Shown here: positions 1 to 7,594 of the stretch, in pieces
How positions within the stretch are numbered: the stretch's first letter is position 1
Layout of the letters: each line of letters begins with the position of its first letter
Assembly: GCA_016936665.1 (NCBI GenBank)
Contig: JAFGXI010000015.1
Location: 1-64,000 of the forward strand
Origin: Bacteroidales bacterium
GTDB taxonomy: Bacteria > Bacteroidota > Bacteroidia > Bacteroidales > JAFGXI01
Length of the DNA stretch: 64,000 nt
Direction of reading: 5' to 3'
Notes under the pieces: model-generated
The model's input: only the letters and a program-made list of their open reading frames with translations
The model's database searches: none
What the model was told of the DNA's origin: nothing
Program-made: the position numbers and the translations under genes

Positions 1-756
1 CTATCTTCAGAAATATACGGGCCAAATAACGGCAGAGCACTCAATGCAACACAACAAACATTTCATTCCTTTTACATAGACGATGCAAAAACCATTGCGA
101 AGCTGAAAAATGGCTGGGTTTTCGAAAGCAGTAATATCGACCAGAATTTCGTTCCCGATTATTACCTTACTTACTGCGAAAACGGGCAATATCGTGGCAA
201 AATAAATCTCGATTTACAAGAAGGTAAAGCCGTAAGCGGCGAAGGAATCAGCCTTTTTAATCCCGACAGCTTAACAAAATACAAAAACGCATTTAAACCA
301 CTCAAAACCAAGTTTTTATCTTTCACATATCGAGACGATGCCATACGTTTCTATAAAGCCATATCTATAAACAATTGGTTTCTCCCCTCGCCCGACGATA
401 ATGAATTTTACATCTGGACACAATACAAAGGCGAGTGCATTGTGCAAATCAACAATAAAACTTTTGCCCGAGAAAAAGATATTGAAAAAGCACTCGATGC
501 GTATCTTCCAAAAAAATTTAAGAACAAAGATATTCATTATAAGCTCTTTAAATTCACCAACGAAAACAGCACGGTTCGCATATGCAGTCAAGAAAATTTA
601 ACGGCTGAGTTTCCAGACGATTTTAAAGTAGTTTTACCATTTACGCCATTCGAAAACATCGTCATTCCATTAATTAACCACGATGAACAAGTTTTAGACA
701 TTATTCTCACGGCAATGGGCAGCGACACTTATCGGGTTTTAGATAAAATAGAATAA
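1..756 (+). CDS. Unknown protein, C-terminal part (5' end outside window)
   Basis: The frame is open from the first base of the window to the TAA at 754-756, so this is the last 251 residues of a longer protein. A later ATG at 442 lies inside the same open frame and is not a credible start. The visible part is soluble, without membrane segments, with scattered aromatic residues and several short beta-like stretches such as IYLTY-type and FKVVLPF-type segments. I do not recognise the family and see no catalytic motif. It ends 23 bases before rsmG on the same strand and may be transcribed with it. Function unknown. Confidence 0.75.
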   Translation, partial: LSSEIYGPNNGRALNATQQTFHSFYIDDAKTIAKLKNGWVFESSNIDQNFVPDYYLTYCENGQYRGKINLDLQEGKAVSGEGISLFNPDSLTKYKNAFKPLKTKFLSFTYRDDAIRFYKAISINNWFLPSPDDNEFYIWTQYKGECIVQINNKTFAREKDIEKALDAYLPKKFKNKDIHYKLFKFTNENSTVRICSQENLTAEFPDDFKVVLPFTPFENIVIPLINHDEQVLDIILTAMGSDTYRVLDKIE

Positions 757-779
757 TTTTGTGTTTCAATTATTAAGCT

Positions 780-1400
780 ATGGAAACTCAGTTATTGCAT
801 CAATATTTCAAACTTACAGAACAGCAAGCCAAGCAATTTGAACAAGCTTTTCATCTGTACCACGAGTGGAATCAGAAAATCAATATGATTTCCAGAAAAA
901 ATATGGAGCATTTGGTAAGTCAACATTTTTTACATTCTCTAGCCATCGCAAAATTTACCAGCTTCACGGCCGGTACAAAAATTCTCGATATTGGCACCGG
1001 TGGTGGGTTTCCGGGTATTCCTTTAGCAATAATGTTTCCTGAAGTAGATTTCGTATTAGCAGACAGTATCGCAAAAAAAATAAAGGTTGTTCAGACTGTT
1101 GCCGATGCACTTTCGTTACAAAATGTAAAAGCAACAGCAGAGAGAGCAGAAAATATTAACGAAAAGTTCGATTTTATAATCAGTAGGGCTGTTACTGCTT
1201 TTCCTAAATTTGTCGGTTTTTGTCAGAATAAATTTTCGAAGCAATCGAAAAACGGATTGGAAAACGGTATTATCTATCTAAAAGGGGGCGATTTTGAAGA
1301 AGAAGTAAAACCCTTTAGAAATGCGGAAGTGTATCCAATTACACAATACTTCGATGGCGAATTTTTCGAAACTAAGAAAATCATCTACCTACCTATGTAA
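780..1400 (+). CDS. rsmG: 16S rRNA (guanine527-N7)-methyltransferase RsmG
   Basis: SAM-dependent methyltransferase that makes m7G527 in the 530 loop of 16S rRNA. The 206-residue length is normal. The glycine-rich SAM motif GTGGGFPGIPLAI is at about residues 72-84, preceded by the typical N-terminal helical region with the family NMISRKNMEHL-type segment (about 36-46). Acidic motif II (VDFVLADS) follows. Start is the ATG at 780, giving a complete N-terminus. Its position just before rpmH recalls the oriC-linked gidB/rpmH neighbourhood of other bacteria, but dnaA and gidA are not here. Confidence 0.95.
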   Translation: METQLLHQYFKLTEQQAKQFEQAFHLYHEWNQKINMISRKNMEHLVSQHFLHSLAIAKFTSFTAGTKILDIGTGGGFPGIPLAIMFPEVDFVLADSIAKKIKVVQTVADALSLQNVKATAERAENINEKFDFIISRAVTAFPKFVGFCQNKFSKQSKNGLENGIIYLKGGDFEEEVKPFRNAEVYPITQYFDGEFFETKKIIYLPM

Positions 1401-1463
1401 TTCATTAATAATCTGCACCTTAGACAGTATTGTTATTTTTTTCAAATTTATAGCATCAATCTA

Positions 1464-1494
1464 TTTGTAATTAAATAGAAAATTGTATCTTTGC
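1464..1494 (+). promoter_or_regulatory. Bacteroidota-type promoter of rpmH
   Basis: TTTG at 1464-1467, an 18-base spacer, then TATCTTTGC at 1486-1494. This fits the primary-sigma consensus of Bacteroidota (TTTG about -33, TAnnTTTG about -7). It lies 43 bases before the rpmH start and in the only gap between rsmG and rpmH, so rpmH very likely has its own strong promoter. Confidence 0.8.
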
Positions 1495-1537
1495 CACTCA
1501 ATTTTAGAATAGACAACACCGATTAAAATATTGAAAC

Positions 1538-1696
1538 ATGAAACGCACATTTCAACCATCAAAAAGAAAGAGAAGAAACAAGCACGGATTTAGATCGAGA
1601 ATGGAAAGTGTAACCGGCAGAAAAGTTTTAGCTTCTCGTCGTGCAAAAGGCCGTAAAAGATTGACTGTTTCTGATGAAAGAAGACATAAATTTTAA
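1538..1696 (+). CDS. rpmH: 50S ribosomal protein L34
   Basis: A 52-residue, highly basic protein beginning [19 protein letters not shown], the near-invariant L34 N-terminus, and continuing with the family motifs [19 protein letters not shown] and a C-terminal basic tail. It is complete and of slightly longer than the usual 44-52 residue length, as is normal in Bacteroidota. L34 is a structural component of the large ribosomal subunit. It has its own promoter upstream and an intrinsic terminator 25 bases downstream, so it looks like a single-gene transcript. rnpA and dnaA, common partners elsewhere, are absent. Confidence 0.97.
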   Translation: MKRTFQPSKRKRRNKHGFRSRMESVTGRKVLASRRAKGRKRLTVSDERRHKF

Positions 1697-1720
1697 TCTT
1701 TTTTCGCTTTAAAAATATTC

Positions 1721-1751
1721 AGGCAGACTAATATAGTCTGCCTATTTTTTT
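1721..1751 (+). terminator. Intrinsic terminator after rpmH
   Basis: Perfect 10-bp stem (AGGCAGACTA with TAGTCTGCCT) with a three-base loop, followed by A and seven T at 1745-1751. It ends 22 bases before the nitroreductase start. Confidence 0.85.
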
Positions 1752-1773
1752 ACTTTTACTTCAAAAAAACAAG

Positions 1774-2346
1774 ATGAATAACTTGCTCGAATTAGTTAAG
1801 AAAAGTCGCTCTTATCGTAGGTTTTATGAATCGGAAGCAATAAGCGATGACCTATTAAAGTCTTGGATCAACTTAACACGCTATACCCCGTCGGCCAGAA
1901 ATATGCAAAGTCTTCGTTACTTGTTGGTAAACAAAATCGACAAAAACGAGCATTTGTTCGAGTTATTGGCTTGGGCCGGTTATTTAGAAGATTGGAAAGG
2001 ACCGGAAATCGGGGAGCGACCAGTGGCATATATTGTAGTTCTTAACGATGAATCGCTATCGGAAAATTATTACTGCGACGATGGAATTGTCAGTCAAACT
2101 ATCTTATTAGGTGCCACAGAGTCCGGTTTTGGAGGTTGTATTGTAGCTGCTTTCAATAGACCAAAGATGAGAGCCTTACTTCAGATCGAAGACAAGTATA
2201 AAATCGTTCACATTATAGCTTTAGGAAAGCCCAAAGAGGAAGTTATTATCGACGAGGTAGACGAAACCCAAAATATTCGTTACTGGAGAGATGAAAAAAA
2301 CAGGCATCATGTACCAAAAAGAAGCTTAAATGACTTAATTTTGTAG
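1774..2346 (+). CDS. Nitroreductase-family flavoprotein
   Basis: Small (190-residue) member of the FMN-dependent nitroreductase fold. The N-terminal SRSYRRFYE segment (about residues 11-19) matches the FMN-phosphate-binding S/R-R-x-[YF] region, and TPSARNMQSLRYLLV (about 38-52) matches the family's PSxxNxQPWxFxV motif. The central ILLGATESGFGGCIVAAF stretch corresponds to the conserved helix and glycine-rich turn. Proteins of this type reduce nitro compounds, quinones or similar substrates with NAD(P)H, but the physiological substrate cannot be read from sequence. It follows the rpmH terminator and precedes a tRNA gene, so it is probably a single-gene unit. Confidence 0.85.
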   Translation: MNNLLELVKKSRSYRRFYESEAISDDLLKSWINLTRYTPSARNMQSLRYLLVNKIDKNEHLFELLAWAGYLEDWKGPEIGERPVAYIVVLNDESLSENYYCDDGIVSQTILLGATESGFGGCIVAAFNRPKMRALLQIEDKYKIVHIIALGKPKEEVIIDEVDETQNIRYWRDEKNRHHVPKRSLNDLIL

Positions 2347-2353
2347 CCTGCAT

Positions 2354-2426
2354 CGGGGTATAGCGCAGCTGGTAGCGCGCCACGTTCGGGACGTGGAGGT
2401 CGGGCGTTCGAGTCGCCCTACCCCGA
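2354..2426 (+). tRNA. tRNA-Pro (anticodon CGG)
   Basis: A full cloverleaf can be drawn: 7-bp acceptor stem CGGGGTA/TACCCCG, D stem GCGC/GCGC, anticodon stem CCACG/CGTGG around loop TTCGGGA (anticodon CGG at 2387-2389), T stem GGGCG/CGCCC with loop TTCGAGT, and discriminator A at 2426. CCA is not encoded. It reads CCG proline codons. Confidence 0.96.
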
Positions 2427-2434
2427 CACAATTT

Positions 2435-3163
2435 TCAATCTTTCTTTTCTGCTAACAACTGTCTTATCACTTCTGCCGCACACATAATACCGAAAATAGC
2501 AGGCATATATGAAATCGTTCCGGCGGTAGATTTTTTGTTTTGTTCATTTTCAATTAGCATAATAGCATTGCGATCCGGCAACTCCGAAGAAAAGACCACT
2601 TTAAAGCCTTTATAAATATTATACTTATGAAGGGCTTTTCTCACCTTAAAAGCCAATCTGTCGTTGTAAGATTTCGACACATCTGTTATCGTAACTTTCG
2701 TCGGATCTATGCGCGCACCTGCGCCCATAGAACTAACGATAGGAATACTTTGCTCCACACAAGATTTTATCAATTGTACCTTAGGCGATAAAGTATCTAT
2801 TGCATCTAAAACCATGTCGTATGGTTGCGAAGAAACAAACTCAGACATTTCCTCTGTAGTAAGATATTGATTATAAACGTGAAGTTTAAGCTGTGGATTT
2901 ATCGATAAAAAACGATCTTTTAAAACCTCAGCCTTTTTCATCCCTAAGGTCAAATGTGTGGCCGGCAACTGGCGATTTAGATTACTCGCTTGCACGATAT
3001 CGCCATCCACAATAGATAACTCCCCTACACCGGCTCTTACAAGCTGTTCTGCGGCGTATGCCCCTACCCCGCCTAGCCCGACTACCAACACATGTGAAGC
3101 AGACAATTTTACTAATTTCTTCTCTCCCAATAGTAAAGCGGTACGTTCTTGCCAGTGTTTCAT
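2435..3163 (-). CDS. tcdA: tRNA threonylcarbamoyladenosine dehydratase TcdA (E1-like)
   Basis: ThiF/MoeB/E1-like adenylating enzyme of 242 residues. The nucleotide-binding VVGLGGVGAYAAEQLVRAG (about residues 27-45), D-G-D-x-V-x-x-S-N-L-N-R-Q (about 53-65) and the DAIDTLSPKV segment are the hallmarks of the CsdL/TcdA branch. TcdA cyclises t6A37 to ct6A in ANN-decoding tRNAs. The SMGAGARIDPTKV segment is also typical. It lies 23 bases downstream of a DUF4834 gene on the same strand, so both probably use the promoter at 3463-3494. The adjacent tRNA-Pro is not a TcdA substrate. Confidence 0.92.
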   Translation of the reverse strand: MKHWQERTALLLGEKKLVKLSASHVLVVGLGGVGAYAAEQLVRAGVGELSIVDGDIVQASNLNRQLPATHLTLGMKKAEVLKDRFLSINPQLKLHVYNQYLTTEEMSEFVSSQPYDMVLDAIDTLSPKVQLIKSCVEQSIPIVSSMGAGARIDPTKVTITDVSKSYNDRLAFKVRKALHKYNIYKGFKVVFSSELPDRNAIMLIENEQNKKSTAGTISYMPAIFGIMCAAEVIRQLLAEKKD

Positions 3164-3186
3164 TCAACAATAGATTCAGGAACAGT

Positions 3187-3444
3187 TTAATCTTTTACTT
3201 CTTCATAATCGACATATTCGCCATCGTCTTTACCAAATTGAGACTCCTTCTTAGTATTGCCTTCTACTGTCACTTCTCCTTCTCTTTTTCTTTGATAATT
3301 TTGTTGTTGTCGATATTGATTCTGAAATTGATCGTTCATCTTATCAGCCATCTTTTTCATCAAATAAGGCGCTAATAATTTCATTAAAAATTTAATAGCA
3401 TAATAGATGATAACAATGATTACTATGATTCTTAAAAGTGCCAT
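3187..3444 (-). CDS. DUF4834-family small membrane protein
   Basis: An 85-residue protein with one N-terminal membrane helix (about residues 4-25, MALLRIIVIIVIIYYAIKFL) and a polar, glutamine- and acid-rich tail (about 35-85) containing DQFQNQYRQQQNYQRKR. This layout matches DUF4834, a family found essentially in Bacteroidota and of unknown function. It is first in a two-gene unit with tcdA and has one of the best promoters in the window directly upstream. Confidence 0.8.
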   Translation of the reverse strand: MALLRIIVIIVIIYYAIKFLMKLLAPYLMKKMADKMNDQFQNQYRQQQNYQRKREGEVTVEGNTKKESQFGKDDGEYVDYEEVKD

Positions 3445-3462
3445 AATGATTGATTTTATAAT

Positions 3463-3494
3463 GCAAAGGTAATGATATTGGCAATTCGCACAAA
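3463..3494 (-). promoter_or_regulatory. Bacteroidota-type promoter for DUF4834-tcdA
   Basis: On the minus strand TTTG (3494-3491), exactly 19 bases, then TACCTTTGC (3471-3463), matching TTTG-N19-TAnnTTTG. The box ends 18 bases before the DUF4834 ATG. Confidence 0.8.
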
Positions 3495-3582
3495 TGATAG
3501 ATTGTTAAAGTCAATTAAAAAACAAATTCAAAAGTTCTTTCCACTTAATCTTTATTGGAATTGATTTGCATTAGAGAACTTA

Positions 3583-3614
3583 TTTTTTATAAAGCGGGTT
3601 TAATGTATTTTTGC
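3583..3614 (+). promoter_or_regulatory. Probable promoter of tex
   Basis: TATTTTTGC at 3606-3614 matches the -7 consensus; a TTTT at 3583-3586 lies 19 bases upstream in the -33 position. The -7 box lies upstream of the ATG at 3630, which argues against the longer in-frame start at 3555. Confidence 0.55.
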
Positions 3615-3629
3615 TTCAAAATTCATACA

Positions 3630-5747
3630 ATGCAAGTACAAGAATTCATTGCACAACAAACGCAAATATCTGCTCAACAAATAACAAACACCATTGCGTT
3701 ACTTGATGAAGGTGCAACCATACCATTTATTAGCCGATACCGAAAAGAAAGGACAGGAGAGCTTGATGAAGTTCAAATTGCTCAAATACAAAAACTTAAC
3801 CTACAATTTCAAGAAATATTAAAAAGGAAAGCAAGCATTTTGAGTAGCATCGAAGAGCAAGGCAAACTCAATCCGGAGCTTCGACAAAGAATTGAAAAAA
3901 CCTTCGACATCAATACTTTAGAAGACATCTATTTACCATATAAATCGAAGCGAAAAACCAAAGCCGATATTGCTAAAGAGCGAGGCTTAGAGCCTTTAGC
4001 AAAAATGATTATGGCTCAAAACATCGACAACCCTAAGGATGTAGCAAAAAGATATCTTCAAAAAGAGGTTCCTACCACCGAAGATGCAATCGACGGGGCA
4101 ATCGATATTATCAGCGAATGGATCAACGAAAATGAATTTCATCGTCAACAGATGAGAAGCCAGTTTGAACGTTTTTCGCAACTTACGGTCAAAGCAGGAA
4201 AAAAAGAAGATAGCGAGCAAAAATATCGCGATTATTTCGATTGGTCCGAAAGTTTAAATCGTTGCCCTTCTCATAGGTTTTTAGCCATTTACAGAGGCGA
4301 CTACGAGGGCATTCTTAAAATGCATGCGCTCCCCGACGAAGACAAAGCCATCGAACAATTAGAACGAAAAATCATCAAATCCCATAGTGGGACAAAAAAC
4401 ATTGTCGAAAAAGCGATACAACAAGCCTACAAAAAACTACTAAGGCCATCGCTTGAAAATGAACGTATTGCAGAAGCAAAACTTCAAGCAGATACTCAGG
4501 CAATTGAGGTTTTTAAGCAAAACTTACGTCAGTTGCTAATGGCACCACCCATTGGCAGACATCGTGTTTTAGCCATAGATCCGGGCTACAGAACAGGTTG
4601 CAAAGTAGTTTGTCTCGATGAGCAAGGCCAACTGCTCACAAACACCACCATTTATCCGCATAAGCCACAAGAAGAAACTAAAACAGCATCTCAGCGCATC
4701 ACATCTTTGGTTGAACAATATCATATAGATGTTATAGCCATAGGCAATGGGACAGCAGGAAGAGAAACCGAATTTTTTATTCAGAAACTACGATTCAATA
4801 GGCCGGTCAGAGTTTTTGTAGTGAGCGAAGATGGAGCATCAATCTATTCTGCTTCAAGTGTAGGACGAGAAGAATTTCCCGACTACGACGTCACTGTTCG
4901 TGGGGCTGTTTCTATAGGAAGACGATTAATGGATCCTCTGTCTGAGCTTGTTAAAATCGATCCAAAATCTTTAGGCATAGGACAATACCAGCACGAAGTA
5001 GATCAAAAGCTATTAAAAGAAAGTCTCGATTTTATTGTCGAATCGGTCGTGAATTTAATAGGCGTTAATTTAAATACAGCCAGCCCTTATTTATTACGAT
5101 ATGTTTCAGGCTTAAATCAAAAAACAGCTGAAAGAATCGTTGAATATCGTTCAGAAAATGGCATGTTCGAATCTCGAAAAGATTTGCTTAAAGTTCCGAG
5201 TTTGGGACCAAAATCGTTTGAACAGTGTGCCGGCTTTTTAAGAATTCCAAAAGGTAAACATCCCCTCGACAATTCAAGAGTGCACCCCGAAAGTTACCGG
5301 TTAGTAGAAGCCATGGCCAAATCGATCCATCGAAACATTGATGAGTTGATTGGTAACGAAGCTTTAATTCAAACCATCGATAAACAAGCCTTTGTAACCA
5401 AAGATTTTGGGCTACCAACCATCAACGATATTTTAAAAGAATTAGCTAAGAAGAGCCCTGACCCTCGGCAAGCAACTAAAATACTGGAATTTGACCCTAA
5501 CATTAGAAAAATTGATGACCTTATTGTTGGTATGGAATTGTCGGGCATTGTTACTAACATTACTAATTTTGGCGCTTTTGTGGACATTGGCATTAAAGAA
5601 AACGGCTTAATTCACGTTTCCGAAATGGCAGATACTTTCGTTAGTAATCCTCATGAGTATGTTCAACTGCATCAGCATTTAAAAGTAAAAGTAGTAAGTA
5701 TAGACGCAGAGCGAAAGCGCATTCAACTGAGTTTAAAAGGTCTTTAA
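3630..5747 (+). CDS. tex: Tex-family RNA-binding transcription accessory protein
   Basis: Protein of 705 residues with the complete Tex order: N-terminal helical region with the signature IPFISRYRKERTGELDE (about residues 32-48), a YqgF/RNase H-like domain starting at about 320 (VLAIDPGYRTGCKVVCLDE), a helix-hairpin-helix region (about 490-550, VSGLNQKTAERIVEYR then VPSLGPKSFEQCAGFLRIP), and a C-terminal S1 domain (about 635-705, VGMELSGIVTNITNFGAFVD). Tex binds nucleic acid and affects transcription in other bacteria. I chose the ATG at 3630 over the in-frame 3555 because the -7 box lies between them and the MQVQEFIAQQT start fits the family. Confidence 0.93.
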   Translation: MQVQEFIAQQTQISAQQITNTIALLDEGATIPFISRYRKERTGELDEVQIAQIQKLNLQFQEILKRKASILSSIEEQGKLNPELRQRIEKTFDINTLEDIYLPYKSKRKTKADIAKERGLEPLAKMIMAQNIDNPKDVAKRYLQKEVPTTEDAIDGAIDIISEWINENEFHRQQMRSQFERFSQLTVKAGKKEDSEQKYRDYFDWSESLNRCPSHRFLAIYRGDYEGILKMHALPDEDKAIEQLERKIIKSHSGTKNIVEKAIQQAYKKLLRPSLENERIAEAKLQADTQAIEVFKQNLRQLLMAPPIGRHRVLAIDPGYRTGCKVVCLDEQGQLLTNTTIYPHKPQEETKTASQRITSLVEQYHIDVIAIGNGTAGRETEFFIQKLRFNRPVRVFVVSEDGASIYSASSVGREEFPDYDVTVRGAVSIGRRLMDPLSELVKIDPKSLGIGQYQHEVDQKLLKESLDFIVESVVNLIGVNLNTASPYLLRYVSGLNQKTAERIVEYRSENGMFESRKDLLKVPSLGPKSFEQCAGFLRIPKGKHPLDNSRVHPESYRLVEAMAKSIHRNIDELIGNEALIQTIDKQAFVTKDFGLPTINDILKELAKKSPDPRQATKILEFDPNIRKIDDLIVGMELSGIVTNITNFGAFVDIGIKENGLIHVSEMADTFVSNPHEYVQLHQHLKVKVVSIDAERKRIQLSLKGL

Positions 5748-5803
5748 CTTTGATAAAATATTATCAGCAAATTCTCATTTCTTTTGATTATTGAATTTTT
5801 GCG

Positions 5804-6355
5804 TTAACTCCAGCTCAGTTGTACAGAGAACATATCCTCGTATATTGGATCTACTTTCTTATAATCAACATTTTTACAATTAGCCAGTTCAAGAGCACGA
5901 ACACACCATGCTATATTAAGATAGTCTATCATTTCGCTTTCTCTGTGCAAAAGAGTACTGCTTAACACCAAACTATTCTTTTGGACTTCATCAATTTTAA
6001 CATCAACAGGGCGATAATACATTGCTATTATTCGTTTAGAAGCTTTCATTAGGGCGACAGGTGTCGCAATCATTAAAAAAACTTTATATACACCTTTTAA
6101 ATCGAAATTTGCACTAAACAAACCTACTTGATATGCTGCTTGCTTTTGATTGCCCTCATAAAATAATTCGGCAGTAACTTTTAATGCCTGATAATATACT
6201 TCATCGATCGAAAACCATCCTGAAGTGGTAATTACATTTGCAAATACATTCTTCGCCGATTTTGGTAGCGCATTTAACCATGTTTGATAGTCTTGTGCAT
6301 GATATTCTTTGATGTACGCTCTCAAAGAAACCAGTCCTGTGCCTTTTACTTCCAT
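5804..6355 (-). CDS. Unknown 183-residue protein, perhaps HNOB/V4R- or DUF2378-like
   Basis: Soluble protein with alternating helices and short strands. It begins MEVKGTGLVSLRAYIKEYH and has a WFSIDEVYYQALKVTAELFY block (about residues 47-66), then GLFSANFDLKGVYKVFLM (about 78-95) and YYRPVDVKIDE (about 113-123). This G-x-G, W[FY]-x-x-[DE], and YYRPVDVxxxE order reminds me of heme-NO-binding-like/DUF2378 sensory domains, but no clear heme-ligating histidine can be assigned, so this is only a fold-level guess. No DNA-binding or catalytic motif is visible. It stands alone, convergent to tex and upstream of ribD on the same strand. Confidence 0.55.
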   Translation of the reverse strand: MEVKGTGLVSLRAYIKEYHAQDYQTWLNALPKSAKNVFANVITTSGWFSIDEVYYQALKVTAELFYEGNQKQAAYQVGLFSANFDLKGVYKVFLMIATPVALMKASKRIIAMYYRPVDVKIDEVQKNSLVLSSTLLHRESEMIDYLNIAWCVRALELANCKNVDYKKVDPIYEDMFSVQLSWS

Positions 6356-6458
6356 AATGTTATTTAATTCAGTTTTTTATAAAATATTCCTGAAAATATA
6401 AAAAAAATAAAAATAACCCTTGTTTTTTTGATAAGAATCTTCGAGAAAAATGATTCTT

Positions 6459-7508
6459 TCAGTCAAATGGAATAAAATAACTTAATTCAGTGTCGTTTAG
6501 CCACTCTTTTCGCAATAACTTGGCATCAATGATGGGGGCTTTCACACCCTTTTTGAAGGTTTTCGGTCCAATAAAAACTCTTGCTTCATCCCATAGGTTT
6601 TGAGCTATTAAGGATTCTAAAACTTCTTTGCCTCCTTCAACAATAACCGACTGTATCTCTTTCTGGTAGAGCGTTGTAAAGATTTGGCGATTGATATCTT
6701 GAGCATTGTCTAATTTAACCCATTCTGTATTTTTGCCCGATTGGCCAATTTCATTCGAAAAAATAAGCGTAGCTTGCGAATCGTCGTACAAATGGTATGA
6801 TCGAGGAATGCGAAGATCTCTGTCAACAGTTATTCTAAGCGGTTCTTTCCCACTCCAAGCCCTAACATTTAGCTGAGGATTGTCTTTAAGTGCAGTTTGT
6901 GTGCCGACCATTATTGCAGGTTCTTCGGTTCTCCATTTGTGAACCAAAGCGCGCGAAAGTTCATTAGTGATCCATGCCGGTTCCACTGAGGCATCCGTCC
7001 GATCGATATCAATAAATCCGTCTATAGTTTGTGCCCATTTTAAAATGATGTATGGCCTTTTCTTTTGATGAAAAGTAAAAAAACAGCGATTCAACCATTG
7101 ACTTTCTTTTTCGAGAACTCCAACCACAACTTCAACACCTGCCGCTTTTAACATGTCGATGCCTTTGCCGGCCACTTTCTCGAAAGGATCGACGCAACCA
7201 ATAACTACTCTTGGGATTTTCTTTTGGATGATTAACGTTGAACAAGCTGGGGTTCTACCAACATGTGCACAAGGCTCTAAATTGACATACAGAGTCGATT
7301 GAGTAAGTAAATCGGAATCTATTACCGAATTTATTGCATTGACTTCTGCATGAGCCTGCCCACATTGCTGATGGTAACCTTCGCCAATAATTTCACCTTG
7401 AAATACTATAACAGAGCCCACCATTGGATTTGGTGCAGCAGTACCCTTACCTAATCTTGCCAATTGCAGACTACGCTGCATATATATTTCGTCGGATGCG
7501 GTCTTCAC
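6459..7508 (-). CDS. ribD: Bifunctional riboflavin biosynthesis deaminase/reductase RibD
   Basis: 349 residues with both domains. The N-terminal deaminase has the zinc motifs H-A-E-V-N-A-I (about residues 49-55) and P-C-A-H-V-G-R-T-P-A-C (about 79-89). The reductase domain (about 148-349) includes RPYIILKWAQTIDGFI and VEGGKEVLESLI. RibD converts the GTP-cyclohydrolase-II product to 5-amino-6-ribitylaminouracil 5'-phosphate. The start appears to be GTG at 7508; the next Met is nine residues in (MQRSLQLAR), close to where many homologues begin, so the start could be at 7481. The other rib genes are not in this window. Confidence 0.93.
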   Translation of the reverse strand: MKTASDEIYMQRSLQLARLGKGTAAPNPMVGSVIVFQGEIIGEGYHQQCGQAHAEVNAINSVIDSDLLTQSTLYVNLEPCAHVGRTPACSTLIIQKKIPRVVIGCVDPFEKVAGKGIDMLKAAGVEVVVGVLEKESQWLNRCFFTFHQKKRPYIILKWAQTIDGFIDIDRTDASVEPAWITNELSRALVHKWRTEEPAIMVGTQTALKDNPQLNVRAWSGKEPLRITVDRDLRIPRSYHLYDDSQATLIFSNEIGQSGKNTEWVKLDNAQDINRQIFTTLYQKEIQSVIVEGGKEVLESLIAQNLWDEARVFIGPKTFKKGVKAPIIDAKLLRKEWLNDTELSYFIPFD

Positions 7509-7594
7509 CTGTGATAAAATTGATTCTTCTATTTCAATTTTAAGTTCCTCACAAAACTGTCAACTGAATTGAACAACTACATTAAAGTTTAACA

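Noticed and set aside
780..1696. Replication origin, from the rsmG-rpmH pairing
   Set aside because: No dnaA, gidA, rnpA or parAB, and no cluster of DnaA boxes in the 1401-1537 gap.
2354..3163. Functional link between tRNA-Pro and the adjacent tcdA
   Set aside because: TcdA acts on t6A37 of ANN-decoding tRNAs, not on proline tRNA; the neighbour is probably accidental.
3555..3629. Longer start of Tex
   Set aside because: The extra 25 residues cover the -7 promoter box at 3606-3614 and have no family counterpart.
5751..5766. Terminator after tex
   Set aside because: The TGATAA/TTATCA inverted repeat is only 6 bp with no T-run.
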